Positions 1 to 8,330 are shown, counted from the first letter of the stretch. The stretch: 64,000 nt of DNA from Streptomyces griseoruber (GCF_001514205.1 NZ_KQ948771.1:1-64000), one strand, 5' to 3'. The notes: a model not told the origin generated them from the letters alone. A program made the numbers and translations.

Positions 1-806
1 TGGACCGGGCCGCCGACGAGGCCGCCCTGCGCGCAGTGCCGCTGCGGGTGGTGTACGCCTCCCTCTGGGAGCGCTACGAGGGCACGGCACTCGCGGGCGA
101 GCACAAGCCCGCCGAGGAGGTCCGCGCCGACGACATCGTGGCGGTGGCCGCCCGCCGGGCCCGCGAGCGCCGGCCGGAGCTGAAGGTCTCGGCCGAGGTG
201 GTCGCCGAGGAGCCCGAGTACGTCCTGGTACGGGAGGGACGCAACGCCTGCGCGCTGGTGCTCGGCACCCGGGGCCGCGGCAGCGTCCTCGAGATGCTCC
301 TCGGCTCCGTCAGCCTCACCGTGGCCGCGCACGCGCACTGCCCGGTGATCGTGGTGCGCGGCGACGGCTCCGGCGCGGGGAGACACGGCCCTGTCGTGGT
401 GGGCGTCGGAGCGCAGGGCAAGGACTCGGCGGCGGTGCGCTTCGCCGTCCGGGAGGCGAGGCTGCACGGGGCACCCCTGGTCGCCGTCCGGGCCTGGCGC
501 CGCCCGGCGGAGCAGGGCGTGGACCACCTCCTGCCGACCGGTGAGCCCGCGCACCGGTACGAGGAGCGGGCCGCCGAGGCCCTGGAGGCGGCCCTGGCGG
601 ACGTCCCGGCCGATGTCGAGCTGCGCCGTCGTACCGCCGAGGGGCCGGCCCGTGACGTCCTCCTGGACGCCTCCCGGGACGCCGGCCTGCTCGTGGTCGG
701 TGCCCGGCGCACCCACGGGCACCTCGGGCTCCAGCTCGGACGGGTCGCCCACGGGGTCCTGCACCGGGCGGACTGCCCGGTCGCGGTGGTGCCCGAGCCG
801 GAGTGA
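1..806 (+). CDS. Universal stress protein, tandem UspA domains (5' partial)
   Basis: The reading frame is already open at base 3 (residues DRAADEAALRAVPLRV), so the true start lies left of the window; the GTG at 36 is internal. What remains is about 267 codons: the end of a first Usp domain and a complete second one. Domain 1 ends with a GTRGRGSVLEMLLGSVSLTV nucleotide-binding loop followed by HCPVIVV; domain 2 starts GPVVVGVGAQGKDSAAVRFAVREA and ends GVLHRADCPVAVVPEPE. Tandem Usp proteins of this kind are cytoplasmic and, in actinobacteria, often belong to hypoxia/dormancy regulons. The G-x2-G-x9-G pattern in domain 1 favours ATP binding; the matching loop in domain 2 is less canonical. The gene is convergent with ppk2, 7 bp away. 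The family call is sure; the stimulus is not visible. Confidence 0.9.
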   Translation, partial: DRAADEAALRAVPLRVVYASLWERYEGTALAGEHKPAEEVRADDIVAVAARRARERRPELKVSAEVVAEEPEYVLVREGRNACALVLGTRGRGSVLEMLLGSVSLTVAAHAHCPVIVVRGDGSGAGRHGPVVVGVGAQGKDSAAVRFAVREARLHGAPLVAVRAWRRPAEQGVDHLLPTGEPAHRYEERAAEALEAALADVPADVELRRRTAEGPARDVLLDASRDAGLLVVGARRTHGHLGLQLGRVAHGVLHRADCPVAVVPEPE

Positions 807-813
807 AGGGCGC

Positions 814-1617
814 TCAGAGACCCGCCGTGTGATCGGGGACGTATGTCCGCAGATCGCGCGGCGAGCGCTGGTAGCCGGTCGACGGCGGCCGCTGCGGCAG
901 CTCCAGCACCGGCGGCGGCACCTCGCGGTACGGCACGGTCGACAGCAGATGGGCGATCATGTTCAGCCTGGCCGTGCGCTTGTCGTCGCTCTCGACGACG
1001 TACCAGGGCGCCTCGGAGATGTCGGTGTGCACCATCATCTCGTCCTTCGCCCGGGAGTACGCCTCCCAGCGGGTGATCGACTCCAGGTCCATCGGCGACA
1101 GCTTCCAGCGCCGCAGCGGGTCCTCCAGCCGGCGCCGGAACCGCTCCTGCTGCTCGGTGTCGCTCACCGAGAACCAGTACTTGCGCAGCAGGATGCCGTC
1201 CTCGATCAGCATCCGCTCGAAGATCGGGCACTGGCGAAGGAACAGCTGGTGCTCCTCCTTCGAGCAGAAGCCCATCACCTGCTCGACGCCCGCCCGGTTG
1301 TACCAGGACCGGTCGAACAGCACGATCTCCCCGGCGGCCGGCAGATGCTCGACGTACCGTTGGAAGTACCACTGGGTGCGTTCGCGCTCGGTCGGCTTCG
1401 GCAGTGCGGCGATCCGGGCCACCCGCGGATTGAGGTGCTCGGACACCCGCTTGATCGTGCCGCCCTTGCCGGCCGCGTCCCGCCCCTCGAAGACCACCAC
1501 CAGCCGGATGCCGTTCGCCCGCACCCATTCCTGGAGTCTCACCAACTCCGTCTGGAGACGCAGCAGTTCCTTCTCGTACACCTTGCGCGGCAGCCCTGCC
1601 GCCTTCTTGCCGGCCAT
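814..1617 (-). CDS. ppk2: Polyphosphate kinase 2 family protein
   Basis: A 267-residue protein of the usual length for single-domain PPK2. The Walker A motif is EGRDAAGKGG (about 44-53) and the Walker B/lid region is LFDRSWYNRAGVE (about 100-112), followed by the family segment LLRKYWFSVSDTEQQERF. PPK2 enzymes move phosphate between polyphosphate and nucleotides in the cytoplasm, usually making GTP or ATP from diphosphates. Which nucleotide is used cannot be read from sequence. The gene diverges from the flavodoxin gene at 1776 and faces the universal stress protein. In Streptomyces, polyphosphate enzymes are tied to energy and phosphate stress, which matches the neighbours. The ATG start is supported by family alignment more than by its weak ribosome-binding site. 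Confidence 0.92.
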   Translation of the reverse strand: MAGKKAAGLPRKVYEKELLRLQTELVRLQEWVRANGIRLVVVFEGRDAAGKGGTIKRVSEHLNPRVARIAALPKPTERERTQWYFQRYVEHLPAAGEIVLFDRSWYNRAGVEQVMGFCSKEEHQLFLRQCPIFERMLIEDGILLRKYWFSVSDTEQQERFRRRLEDPLRRWKLSPMDLESITRWEAYSRAKDEMMVHTDISEAPWYVVESDDKRTARLNMIAHLLSTVPYREVPPPVLELPQRPPSTGYQRSPRDLRTYVPDHTAGL

Positions 1618-1671
1618 GGGACGTCACCGTACCCGCCCCGGGGCGTGCCCGCGGGACCATCGGCGCCGGGT

Positions 1672-1687
1672 GGGGCCGACCGGCCCC
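1672..1687. promoter_or_regulatory. Palindrome between ppk2 and flavodoxin gene
   Basis: GGGGCCGACCGGCCCC is an inverted repeat with 7-bp arms around a 2-bp centre, in the 158-bp intergenic region between divergent genes. It recalls the two-half-site boxes of DevR/OsdR-type dormancy regulators, which fits the DevS-like kinase at 3251, but the exact consensus is recalled, not checked. GC-rich palindromes arise easily in this base composition, so confidence is modest. Confidence 0.35.
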
Positions 1688-1775
1688 TGCCGGTGCCCGC
1701 CGTGCCGCGCGACGATCGAAGGGTCCCGCGAAGTGTCCGGACGCGGGAGCCGGATCATGGAGGAGGCGAACCGTC

Positions 1776-2273
1776 ATGACCGAGAAGGTGCTGGTCACGT
1801 ACGGGACGACCAACGGTTCGACGGCGGAGATCGCCGAAGCCGTGGCCACCGTGCTGCGCAAGGACGGGCTGTCCGTCGAGGCGCGCCCGGCACGTGACGT
1901 GGCGAGCGTGGCCCCGTACGACGCCGTGGTGGTCGGCGGCGGGCTGTACGCCGGCCGCTGGCACAAGGACGCCCGCCGGTTCGTCCGGCGCCATCGCCGC
2001 ACGCTGGCCGGACGCCCCGTGTGGTTCTTCAGCAGCGGCCCGCTGGACCCCTCGGCGTCCCAGCGGGACATCCCGCCCGTCCGGGGCGTGCGGCGGGCGA
2101 TGACAAGGCTGGACGCCCGGGAGCACATCACGTTCGGCGGCTGCCTCGAAGAGGGCGCCCGCGGCCGGGTGGCCGGGATGATCCTGCGCTCGGGCAAGGG
2201 AGGCGACTTCCGGGACTTCGCCGCGATCGAGACCTGGGCGGCCGGGATCGCCCATGAACTGAACCGCTCGTAG
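1776..2273 (+). CDS. Flavodoxin-domain protein
   Basis: 165 residues. The N-terminus VLVTYGTTNGSTAEIAEAVA is a flavodoxin FMN-phosphate loop (T/S-rich loop after the first strand). It is followed by VGGGLYAGRWHKDARRFV and WFFSSGPLD, as in HemG-like (menaquinone-dependent protoporphyrinogen oxidase type) flavodoxins. It probably binds FMN and works as a cytoplasmic electron carrier or small oxidoreductase; the substrate is unknown. GGAGGAGG at 1759-1766 stands 9 nt before the ATG, a strong ribosome-binding site that settles the start. The next gene follows 44 bp downstream in the same direction, so the two are probably cotranscribed. Close homologues are common in actinobacterial dormancy clusters beside Usp and PNPOx genes. 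Confidence 0.85.
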   Translation: MTEKVLVTYGTTNGSTAEIAEAVATVLRKDGLSVEARPARDVASVAPYDAVVVGGGLYAGRWHKDARRFVRRHRRTLAGRPVWFFSSGPLDPSASQRDIPPVRGVRRAMTRLDAREHITFGGCLEEGARGRVAGMILRSGKGGDFRDFAAIETWAAGIAHELNRS

Positions 2274-2317
2274 GACGCTTCCACGCTTCCGAGCCCGCGC
2301 GAAAGGACGTGACGGCC

Positions 2318-3019
2318 ATGGCCGAACAGACACCGACGCAGGTGACGCAGGGGCCGCCCGCCGGGGATCTGGGCCGCCGGCTCGCCGCGCGGCGGGCCGA
2401 GCTCGGACTGTCGCTGGGGGAGACGGCCGACCGGGCCGGCATGGCCCCCAGCTACCTGGCCCACCTGGAGCGGCACCCGGGGGCCGCCCCGAACCGGGGC
2501 GCCCTGCTCAGCCTGGCGGGCGTGCTGGGGACCACGGTGTCGGCGCTCACCGGAGGCGACGTCGATCTCCCGCCCGGTACCGGCCGGGCCGGGCACACGC
2601 CCGAGTTCACCGAGCTGACCCGGACCGAGTGCGGCGATCTGCTCGCCACGCACGGCGTCGGGAGGCTGGCGGTGCCCACCGCCCAGGCGCCGGTGATCGT
2701 GCCCGTCAACTACAGCGTCGTCGACGGCATGATCGTCTTCAGGACCGCGCGGGGCGCGACGCCGTCCCTCGCGGTCGGCTGCCCCGTCGCCTTCGAGGTC
2801 GACCGCATCGACGACGTGTTCAGCGAGGGCTGGAGCGTGCTGGTGCGCGGTCACGCCCGCATGGTGACCGACCTCGGGGAGGCGCAGCGCCTCGCGCGGC
2901 AGGTCCACAGCACCCCGTGGGCCGGCGGCCGGCGTGACGTATGGGTGCGGATCCAGCCGTACGCCGTCACCGGACGCCGTATCGGCCGGCGCGCGGAGCC
3001 GGACGCGCCCGCCGGGTGA
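2318..3019 (+). CDS. XRE helix-turn-helix / PNPOx-like flavin-binding fusion protein
   Basis: About 233 residues. The N-terminal part (residues 18-75) is a Cro/C1-type helix-turn-helix: LAARRAELGLSLGETADRAG, then APSYLAHLE. The C-terminal part (about 95-225) is a pyridoxamine-5'-phosphate-oxidase-like split barrel: ECGDLLATHGVGRLAV, VPVNYSVVDGMIVFRTA, and GWSVLVRGHARMV. Such fusions occur in actinobacteria and may be redox- or flavin-sensing repressors. DNA binding is inferred from the HTH, and the ligand (F420, FMN or haem) is unknown. A GTG at 2309 is possible but lies 1 nt after the Shine-Dalgarno GAAAGGA; the ATG at 2318 has a proper 10-nt spacing and is preferred. It probably shares a transcript with the flavodoxin gene. 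Confidence 0.85.
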   Translation: MAEQTPTQVTQGPPAGDLGRRLAARRAELGLSLGETADRAGMAPSYLAHLERHPGAAPNRGALLSLAGVLGTTVSALTGGDVDLPPGTGRAGHTPEFTELTRTECGDLLATHGVGRLAVPTAQAPVIVPVNYSVVDGMIVFRTARGATPSLAVGCPVAFEVDRIDDVFSEGWSVLVRGHARMVTDLGEAQRLARQVHSTPWAGGRRDVWVRIQPYAVTGRRIGRRAEPDAPAG

Positions 3020-3250
3020 CACGGCGGCGGAGCGACACCGCGGGGGATCGGTGCCGCTCCTGTTCCCAGGGTCGTACAGAAAGCTCCTGCTGCACAGGTG
3101 CCGAAAGTCCCGCTCCGGGCGCCGGACGGTCCCGAGGGCGGGCCGGACGACCGGAACCCGCCGGTTCCGCCCCGGTGCGCCGGGCACTACCGTGGCACAT
3201 GATCGGACCGGTGGGTGTCCGGCATGGTCAGGGGACCTGGAGGAGCGCTG

Positions 3251-4969
3251 GTGGGAAGCCCCGAGGAGGCCCGGGTACGACTGCCTCAACTGAGGCTCGA
3301 CGAGTTGCTGGAGGAGTTGCAGGCGCGGCTGGACGCCGCCCGGGGCACCCGGGACCGGGTGCACAGCCTGCTGGAGGCGGTGCTCTCGGTCGGCCGGGAA
3401 CTGGACCTGGAGCAGGCGCTGCGCAGCATCGTGGAGGCGGCGGCGGTGCTGGTGGACGCCGAGTACGCGGCGCTCGGGGTGATCGGCCCCGACGGCAGAC
3501 GGCTGTCTGCGTTTCACACCGTCGGGGTCACCGAGGAGGAGATCGCCCGCATCGGCCCGTACCCGGAGGGGCACGGCATCCTGGGGGAGCTGATCCGCAA
3601 CCCCGAGCCGCTGCGGCTGCCGAAGCTCTCCGAGCATCCCTCGTCGTACGGCTTCCCGCCCCACCACCCGCCGATGAACACCTTCCTCGGCGTCCCGATC
3701 CGGGTCCGCGACCAGGTGTTCGGCAACCTCTACCTGACCGAGAAGCGGGGCGGCGGCCAGTTCGACGAGGAGGACGTCTCCGTCACGCTCACGCTGGCCG
3801 TGGCCGCCGGTGTGGCCATCGACAACGCCCGGCTGTACGAGGAGTCCCGGCTGCGGGAACGCTGGCTGGGGGCGAACGCCGAGATCACCCACAGCCTGAT
3901 GTCGGGGGCCGAGCGGGCCGAGGTGCTCGGTCTGATCGCCGAGCGGGCCCGGGAGATCACGGGGGCGGCGCTGGCCGTGGTCGCCATGCCCATGGAGGAG
4001 ACGGGCTCCCTCACCGTGGAACTCGCCCTCGGCGCGGAGGCGGAGGCGCTGCGGGGCCTGGTCCTGCCGGCCGGGGGCAACCTGATCGGCGAGGCGTTCT
4101 CCACGGTGGCCGCCGTGATCAGCGCCGATGTCTCCGAGGACGAGCGGATGTCGGCGGGACCCCTGCGCCTCACGGGGCTCGGCCCGGCGGTGGCCGTCCC
4201 GGTCGGCACCGGGGACAGCGGCGTACGCGGTGTCGTGCTGCTGGTCAGGGCGTCCGGGGACACCCCGTTCACCGGCAAGGAGACCGAGCCGCTCCAGGTG
4301 TTCGCGGGGCAGGCGGCGATCGCGATGGAGCTGGCGGAGCGCCGGCAGGACGCCGAGCGGATCGCCGTCCTCACCGACCGCGACCGCATCGCCCGCGATC
4401 TGCACGACCTGGCGATCCAGCGGCTGTTCGCCACCGGGATGACCCTCCAGAGCGCGGGCCGGTTCATCGAGCATCCCGAGGCCTCCGAACGGGTCGCGCG
4501 GGCGGTCGACGACCTCGACGAGACCATCAAGATCATCCGTTCGACGATCTTCGGCCTGCGCACCCGCGACGGGGCCGGCGGCACCGGACTGCGGGCCCGC
4601 GCGGTCCGGGTGGTCGGCGAGGCGGCTCCCGTCCTGGGCTTCGCCCCCAGCGTGCGGATGGAGGGACTCCTCGACACCGACGTCCCGAAGGAGGTCGCCG
4701 ACCATGTCGTGGCCGTCCTCTCCGAGTCCCTCACCAACATCGCCCGCCATGCCCGCGCCGACCGCGCCGAGGCCGTGCTGGTGACCGACGGCCGCGAGGT
4801 ACGCCTGTCGGTCACGGACAACGGCGTGGGCGTGCCGCCCGGCGGCCGGCGCAGCGGGCTCCGCAACATGGCCGAACGCGCCGAACAGCTCGGCGGCACC
4901 TTCGAGCTGACGGAGCCCGCCGACGGCGGCACGTCACTGGTGTGGCGGGCGCCGCTGAAGCAGCCGTAG
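3251..4969 (+). CDS. DevS/DosS-like GAF-GAF sensor histidine kinase
   Basis: 572 residues from the GTG at 3251, chosen over the GTG at 3215 because GGAGGAG lies 5 nt upstream. GAF-A spans about residues 50-195 and contains GFPPHHPPMNTFLGVPIRVR (about 135-152). GAF-B spans about 220-365. The dimerisation/phosphoacceptor helix is DRDRIARDLHDLAIQRLF with His385, typical of the HisKA_3 (NarL-type) class. The ATPase domain carries ESLTNIARHA, DNGVGV and SGLRNM. The architecture and GAF-A motif match mycobacterial DevS/DosS, where a His of this segment binds haem for O2/NO/CO sensing; haem binding here is inferred. No response regulator gene lies next to it in this window, so its partner is elsewhere. 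It probably controls hypoxia or redox genes, plausibly its own neighbours. Confidence 0.88.
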   Translation: MGSPEEARVRLPQLRLDELLEELQARLDAARGTRDRVHSLLEAVLSVGRELDLEQALRSIVEAAAVLVDAEYAALGVIGPDGRRLSAFHTVGVTEEEIARIGPYPEGHGILGELIRNPEPLRLPKLSEHPSSYGFPPHHPPMNTFLGVPIRVRDQVFGNLYLTEKRGGGQFDEEDVSVTLTLAVAAGVAIDNARLYEESRLRERWLGANAEITHSLMSGAERAEVLGLIAERAREITGAALAVVAMPMEETGSLTVELALGAEAEALRGLVLPAGGNLIGEAFSTVAAVISADVSEDERMSAGPLRLTGLGPAVAVPVGTGDSGVRGVVLLVRASGDTPFTGKETEPLQVFAGQAAIAMELAERRQDAERIAVLTDRDRIARDLHDLAIQRLFATGMTLQSAGRFIEHPEASERVARAVDDLDETIKIIRSTIFGLRTRDGAGGTGLRARAVRVVGEAAPVLGFAPSVRMEGLLDTDVPKEVADHVVAVLSESLTNIARHARADRAEAVLVTDGREVRLSVTDNGVGVPPGGRRSGLRNMAERAEQLGGTFELTEPADGGTSLVWRAPLKQP

Positions 4970-4983
4970 CCGCCGGCCACGGC

Positions 4984-6024
4984 CTACCGGGGCACCTGCG
5001 GGAACGTGATGCCGCAGCGGTCGCGGACGGCGTCCATCGCCCGGAGGGTGACGACGGAGTCCGCCAGGGGCCGCAGCGGCGTCTCCCGCAGACCGGCCTC
5101 GATGCAGCGGGCCGTCTCGGCCGCCTCGAAGTGCAGGGCGTCGTGCGCGGTCCGGGGTTCCGTGTACGTCAGCGGGGCGCCGCCGCCCGACGGGGTGAGG
5201 ACGAGATCGCCGGGCTGGTGGAAGGGGCCCGGCAGGCTGAGCGTGGCCCGGGTGCCGGCGAGGGTCGCGGTGGTGGGCGTGTCGCTGAACAGGGTGGTGT
5301 GCACGACGGCCTGGTTGCCGTGCGGGTCGTGGAGGATCGCCGAGACCTGGCCGTTCACACCAGCCGGGTGCGGCTGGCCGAAGGCCTGCACCTCGGCCGG
5401 CGCGCCGAGGACCCAGGTGGCCAGGGACACCGGATAGGTGCCGAGGTCCAGCAGCGGCCCGCCGGCCGACTCGGGGCGCAGGATGCGATGCCCCGCGTCG
5501 AAGTGCTCGCCCATGTCGGCCAGCACGGTGCGGATCTCGCCGAGCACCCCGGAGTCGAGGACCTGCCGGACCACGTCCCACTTGGGCAGGAAGAACGTCC
5601 ACAGCGCCTCCGCGCAGTACAGGCCCTTGCGCGCGGCGAGCCCGGCGATCTCGGCGGCCTGCGCCGCGTCCAGGCCGATCGGCTTCTCCACGAGGACGTG
5701 CTTGCCGCCCTCCAGCGCCAGCCGGGCGCAGGCGAGATGGGAGGTGTGCTCGGTCGCGACGTACACCACGTCCACGTCGGGCGCGGCGACCAGGTCCTCG
5801 TAGGAGCCGTGGCAGCGGGCGACGCCGTGGCGGTCCGCGAACTCCTTCGCGCGGCCCGCGTCACGGGAGGCGACGGCGGTGAAACGCTGCCGGGTGTGCC
5901 GCCGTACCGAGGCCACGAAGCGTTCCGCGATCCAGCCGGTGCCCAGGACGCCCCAGCGCAGCGCGGGGGCGGCCATCGGGTCCGGGGTGCGGGGTGCGGG
6001 CAGGGCGGCGGGGAAGGCGGGCAT
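4984..6024 (-). CDS. Gfo/Idh/MocA family oxidoreductase (third of three)
   Basis: 346 residues. The Rossmann motif is WGVLGTGWIAERFVASV. The substrate-site signature VEKPIGLDAAQA follows the AxxGKHV strand, and a C-terminal alpha/beta dehydrogenase domain contains DLGTYPVSLATWVLGAP. It is an NAD(P)-dependent cytoplasmic enzyme acting on a sugar, inositol or related cyclic polyol; the substrate is not deducible. GGAGG 8 nt before the ATG supports the start, although an internal ATG 16 codons later sits nearer the Rossmann strand. Only 3 nt separate it from the stop of the preceding oxidoreductase, so it is the last gene of a three-gene operon starting at 8177. It is convergent with the histidine kinase gene. 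Confidence 0.9.
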   Translation of the reverse strand: MPAFPAALPAPRTPDPMAAPALRWGVLGTGWIAERFVASVRRHTRQRFTAVASRDAGRAKEFADRHGVARCHGSYEDLVAAPDVDVVYVATEHTSHLACARLALEGGKHVLVEKPIGLDAAQAAEIAGLAARKGLYCAEALWTFFLPKWDVVRQVLDSGVLGEIRTVLADMGEHFDAGHRILRPESAGGPLLDLGTYPVSLATWVLGAPAEVQAFGQPHPAGVNGQVSAILHDPHGNQAVVHTTLFSDTPTTATLAGTRATLSLPGPFHQPGDLVLTPSGGGAPLTYTEPRTAHDALHFEAAETARCIEAGLRETPLRPLADSVVTLRAMDAVRDRCGITFPQVPR

Positions 6025-6027
6025 CGC

Positions 6028-7026
6028 TCAGACCTCCGGGATCCGGACCGCGACGGTCGCACCGCCGCCGCGCATGGACGTGATGACGGCCTCGGCCACC
6101 GCCGAGGCCACCAGGCCGTCGTGGGCGTCCGCCAGCGGCGGGACCCGCCCCGCGCGCACGGCGTCGACCCACGCCTGGAGTTCGAGCCGGTAGGCGTCGG
6201 CGAACCGGGGCCGCCAGTCGGCGGGGTATCCGGTGGAGCGGACCCGCGCCGAGTCCGCCACGATCCGCGCCGGGTCGGTGAGCGCGACCGTGCCGTGCTC
6301 GGCGACCACCTCGCAGCGGATGTCGTAGCCGTACCCGGCGTTGAGGAACACCTCGACGGTGCTCAGGGCGCCGTCGGCCGTGCGCAGCAGGATCAACTGC
6401 GGGTCACGCAGGCCGGTCACCGCCCCGGTGGAGCGCGGCGCGTGCCAACTCACCTCCGTGACGGGGGAGTCCAGCAGCCACGGCACGGTGTCGAACTCGT
6501 GGATCGCCGAACCGGTGATGCTCAGCTCGTCCGTGCACCCGGGGGCCGAGGACACACCCCGGCTCGCACAGCGCACGAGCAGCGGGGCGCCGTGACTCCC
6601 TCCGGCCAGCGCGGACCTGAGGTCGGCATACCCGGGATCGAAGCGCCGCATGAAGCCGAGCGAGATCAGTCCGCCGCCGGCCCGCCGTTCCTCCCGGACG
6701 ACCCGGACGCACTCCTGAAGGGTCGGCGCGAGCGGCTTCTCGCACAGCACCGGCTTCCCGGCGCGTACGGCGGCCACGGCCAGGTCGGCGTGGGTCGCGT
6801 CGTGCGAGGCGATGACCACGGCGTCGACGCCCGGGTCCTCGATCACGGCGAACGCGTCGTCCCCGGCCCGGGCACCGGGTACCGCCCCGGCGGCGCGGGC
6901 GGCCCGGTCCTTGTCCAGGTCGGCGACGTGCACGACCTCGGCGCCGGAGACCTGACGGTGGAGCGTCAGGACGTGGTCGGCACCCATGTTCCCCGCGCCG
7001 ATCACCCCGATGCGCAGCTCGCTCAT
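6028..7026 (-). CDS. Gfo/Idh/MocA family oxidoreductase (second of three)
   Basis: 332 residues. The start MSELRIGVIGAGNMGADHVL gives a canonical GxGxxG dinucleotide fold, followed by VLCEKPLAPTLQECVRV (the EKP signature), HEFDTVPWLLDSPV and a typical C-terminal domain. It resembles inositol 2-dehydrogenase (IolG)-type enzymes, but the specific polyol is unknown. Its ATG overlaps the stop of the upstream gene as ATGA at 7023-7026, so translation is coupled. Three non-identical members of one family in one operon suggest successive oxidation or epimerisation of one substrate through keto intermediates, as in known inositol and levoglucosan-type pathways. That reading is inference from context. 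Control is probably by the divergent LacI regulator at 8331. Confidence 0.9.
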   Translation of the reverse strand: MSELRIGVIGAGNMGADHVLTLHRQVSGAEVVHVADLDKDRAARAAGAVPGARAGDDAFAVIEDPGVDAVVIASHDATHADLAVAAVRAGKPVLCEKPLAPTLQECVRVVREERRAGGGLISLGFMRRFDPGYADLRSALAGGSHGAPLLVRCASRGVSSAPGCTDELSITGSAIHEFDTVPWLLDSPVTEVSWHAPRSTGAVTGLRDPQLILLRTADGALSTVEVFLNAGYGYDIRCEVVAEHGTVALTDPARIVADSARVRSTGYPADWRPRFADAYRLELQAWVDAVRAGRVPPLADAHDGLVASAVAEAVITSMRGGGATVAVRIPEV

Positions 7027-8177
7027 GCCAGGTCCACCCACGTTCCCGTCTCGGCGGAGCGGGTCATCGCCTCCAGCGCGGCGGCGCTGCGCACCGCGTC
7101 CGTGAGCGTCGTGCCGTACGGCGTGCCCTCGTCGATCGAGCGCAGGAAACGGTACGCCTCCACGACCTTCAGATCGTCGTAGCCCATGCCGTTGGCGGCG
7201 CCGGGCTGGAACGCGCCGTACTCGCCCGCGCCGGGGCCCACGTACACCGTGCTCACCGGCTGGTCCTGGTACGTCGTACCGCGGCTGACGCCCAGCTCGT
7301 TCATCCGGCGGAAGTCCCAGAACACCGCGCCCCGGGTGCCGTGCACCTCGAAGCCGTAGTTGTTCTGCTCGCCGACCGAGACCCGGCAGGCCTCCAGGAC
7401 GCCCCGGGCGCCGGAGGCGAAGCGCAGCAGGCAGTTGACGTAGTCCTCGTTCTCCACCGGGCCCAGCTCGCCGCCGGTGGCGCGGCTGTGGCCGGCCGTC
7501 GCGCCGGTCGGACGGGCCCGCTCGGGGACGAAGACGGCGGTGTCGGCGGTGAGGGAGGCGATGTCGCCGAGGAGGAAGCGGGCCAGGTCGACACCGTGCG
7601 AGGCGAGGTCGCCCAGGACCCCGCTGCCGCCGCGCGCCCGCTCGTAGCGCCAGGTCAGGGCGCCCTCGGGATGGGCCGCGTAGTCGCTGAAGAGCCGGAC
7701 GCGGACATGGGTGACCGTGCCGATCTCCCCGGAGGCGATCAGCTCGCGGGCGGCCTCCACGGCGGGCGCGTTGCGGTAGTTGAAGCCGACCGTGCCCTGC
7801 ACCCCCGCCTCGGCGACCGCGTCGGCGACCGCCCCGGCGTCCTCGGCGGTCAGACCCACCGGCTTCTCGATCCAGATGTGCTTGCCGGCCCGGGCCATCG
7901 CGACACCGATCTCCCGGTGCAGGAAGTTCGGCGCGGTGATGCTCACCGCCCGCACGCGCGGGTCGGCGGCCACCTCGCGCCAGTCCCGGGTGGTCGAGGC
8001 GAAGCCGAACTGAGCCGCCGCCTCCTCGGCCCGGCCCGGTACCTCCTCGGCGACACGGATCAGCTCCGGGCGCAGGCCCAGCCGCGGATAGTGGTGCGCG
8101 ATCCGGGCGTACGCCTGGGTGTGCACCCGTCCCATCCAGCCGAACCCCACGACGGCGACACCGAGCGTGCTTGCCAT
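7023..8177 (-). CDS. Gfo/Idh/MocA family oxidoreductase (first of three)
   Basis: 384 residues. The start MASTLGVAVVGFGWMGRVHTQ is followed by HIWIEKPVGLTAEDA, and the C-terminal domain contains GDLASHGVDLARFLLGDI and NEDYVNCLLRFASGARGVLE. This subgroup is common in Streptomyces sugar/inositol catabolic clusters beside LacI regulators. It is expected to be a cytoplasmic NAD(P)-dependent sugar or polyol dehydrogenase with unknown substrate. The longer reading frame extending left of the ATG at 8177 runs across the divergent regulator and is not real. It is the first gene of the operon, 153 bp from the LacI start, with one operator copy about 46 bp upstream of its ATG. The stop overlaps the next start (ATGA). 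Confidence 0.9.
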   Translation of the reverse strand: MASTLGVAVVGFGWMGRVHTQAYARIAHHYPRLGLRPELIRVAEEVPGRAEEAAAQFGFASTTRDWREVAADPRVRAVSITAPNFLHREIGVAMARAGKHIWIEKPVGLTAEDAGAVADAVAEAGVQGTVGFNYRNAPAVEAARELIASGEIGTVTHVRVRLFSDYAAHPEGALTWRYERARGGSGVLGDLASHGVDLARFLLGDIASLTADTAVFVPERARPTGATAGHSRATGGELGPVENEDYVNCLLRFASGARGVLEACRVSVGEQNNYGFEVHGTRGAVFWDFRRMNELGVSRGTTYQDQPVSTVYVGPGAGEYGAFQPGAANGMGYDDLKVVEAYRFLRSIDEGTPYGTTLTDAVRSAAALEAMTRSAETGTWVDLA

Positions 8178-8222
8178 GACACCCCTTCTCCGGGCCTTCG
8201 GACCCACGCCTTGGACCGCGTT

Positions 8223-8234
8223 TGGACCGTTCCA
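8223..8234. promoter_or_regulatory. LacI-type operator, copy 1
   Basis: TGGACCGTTCCA is a near-palindrome 46 bp upstream of the first oxidoreductase. It is the exact reverse complement of the copy at 8315-8326. LacI-family operators typically have a central CG, as here. The base environment TTTGGACCGTTCCACAAA extends the symmetry on both sides, and a further half-site TTGGACCG stands at 8211. The likely binder is the divergent LacI regulator. Confidence 0.75.
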
Positions 8235-8314
8235 CAAAGCGACGTGCCTCACCCTGGGCCTCGAACCCACAGGTGTCAACCCCGCAACCGCCCTTTGACA
8301 AGCCGGTCGCCCTG

Positions 8315-8326
8315 TGGAACGGTCCA
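8315..8326. promoter_or_regulatory. LacI-type operator, copy 2
   Basis: TGGAACGGTCCA ends 4 bp before the LacI-family start codon at 8331, where a bound repressor would block transcription or early elongation. It is identical to copy 1 read on the other strand. The centres lie 92 bp apart, a spacing at which two bound dimers could form a small loop and silence both divergent promoters. Confidence 0.75.
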
Positions 8327-8330
8327 TACC

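Noticed and set aside
74..4750. Very long minus-strand open frame (1558 codons)
   Set aside because: It is an antisense shadow of high-GC genes; the real genes (usp, flavodoxin, PNPOx, kinase) on the plus strand and ppk2 on the minus strand have family motifs, and this frame has none.
2941..7182. Long plus-strand open frame (1413 codons)
   Set aside because: It crosses the kinase gene in another frame and runs antisense to two oxidoreductases; Arg/Gly-rich composition without domains.
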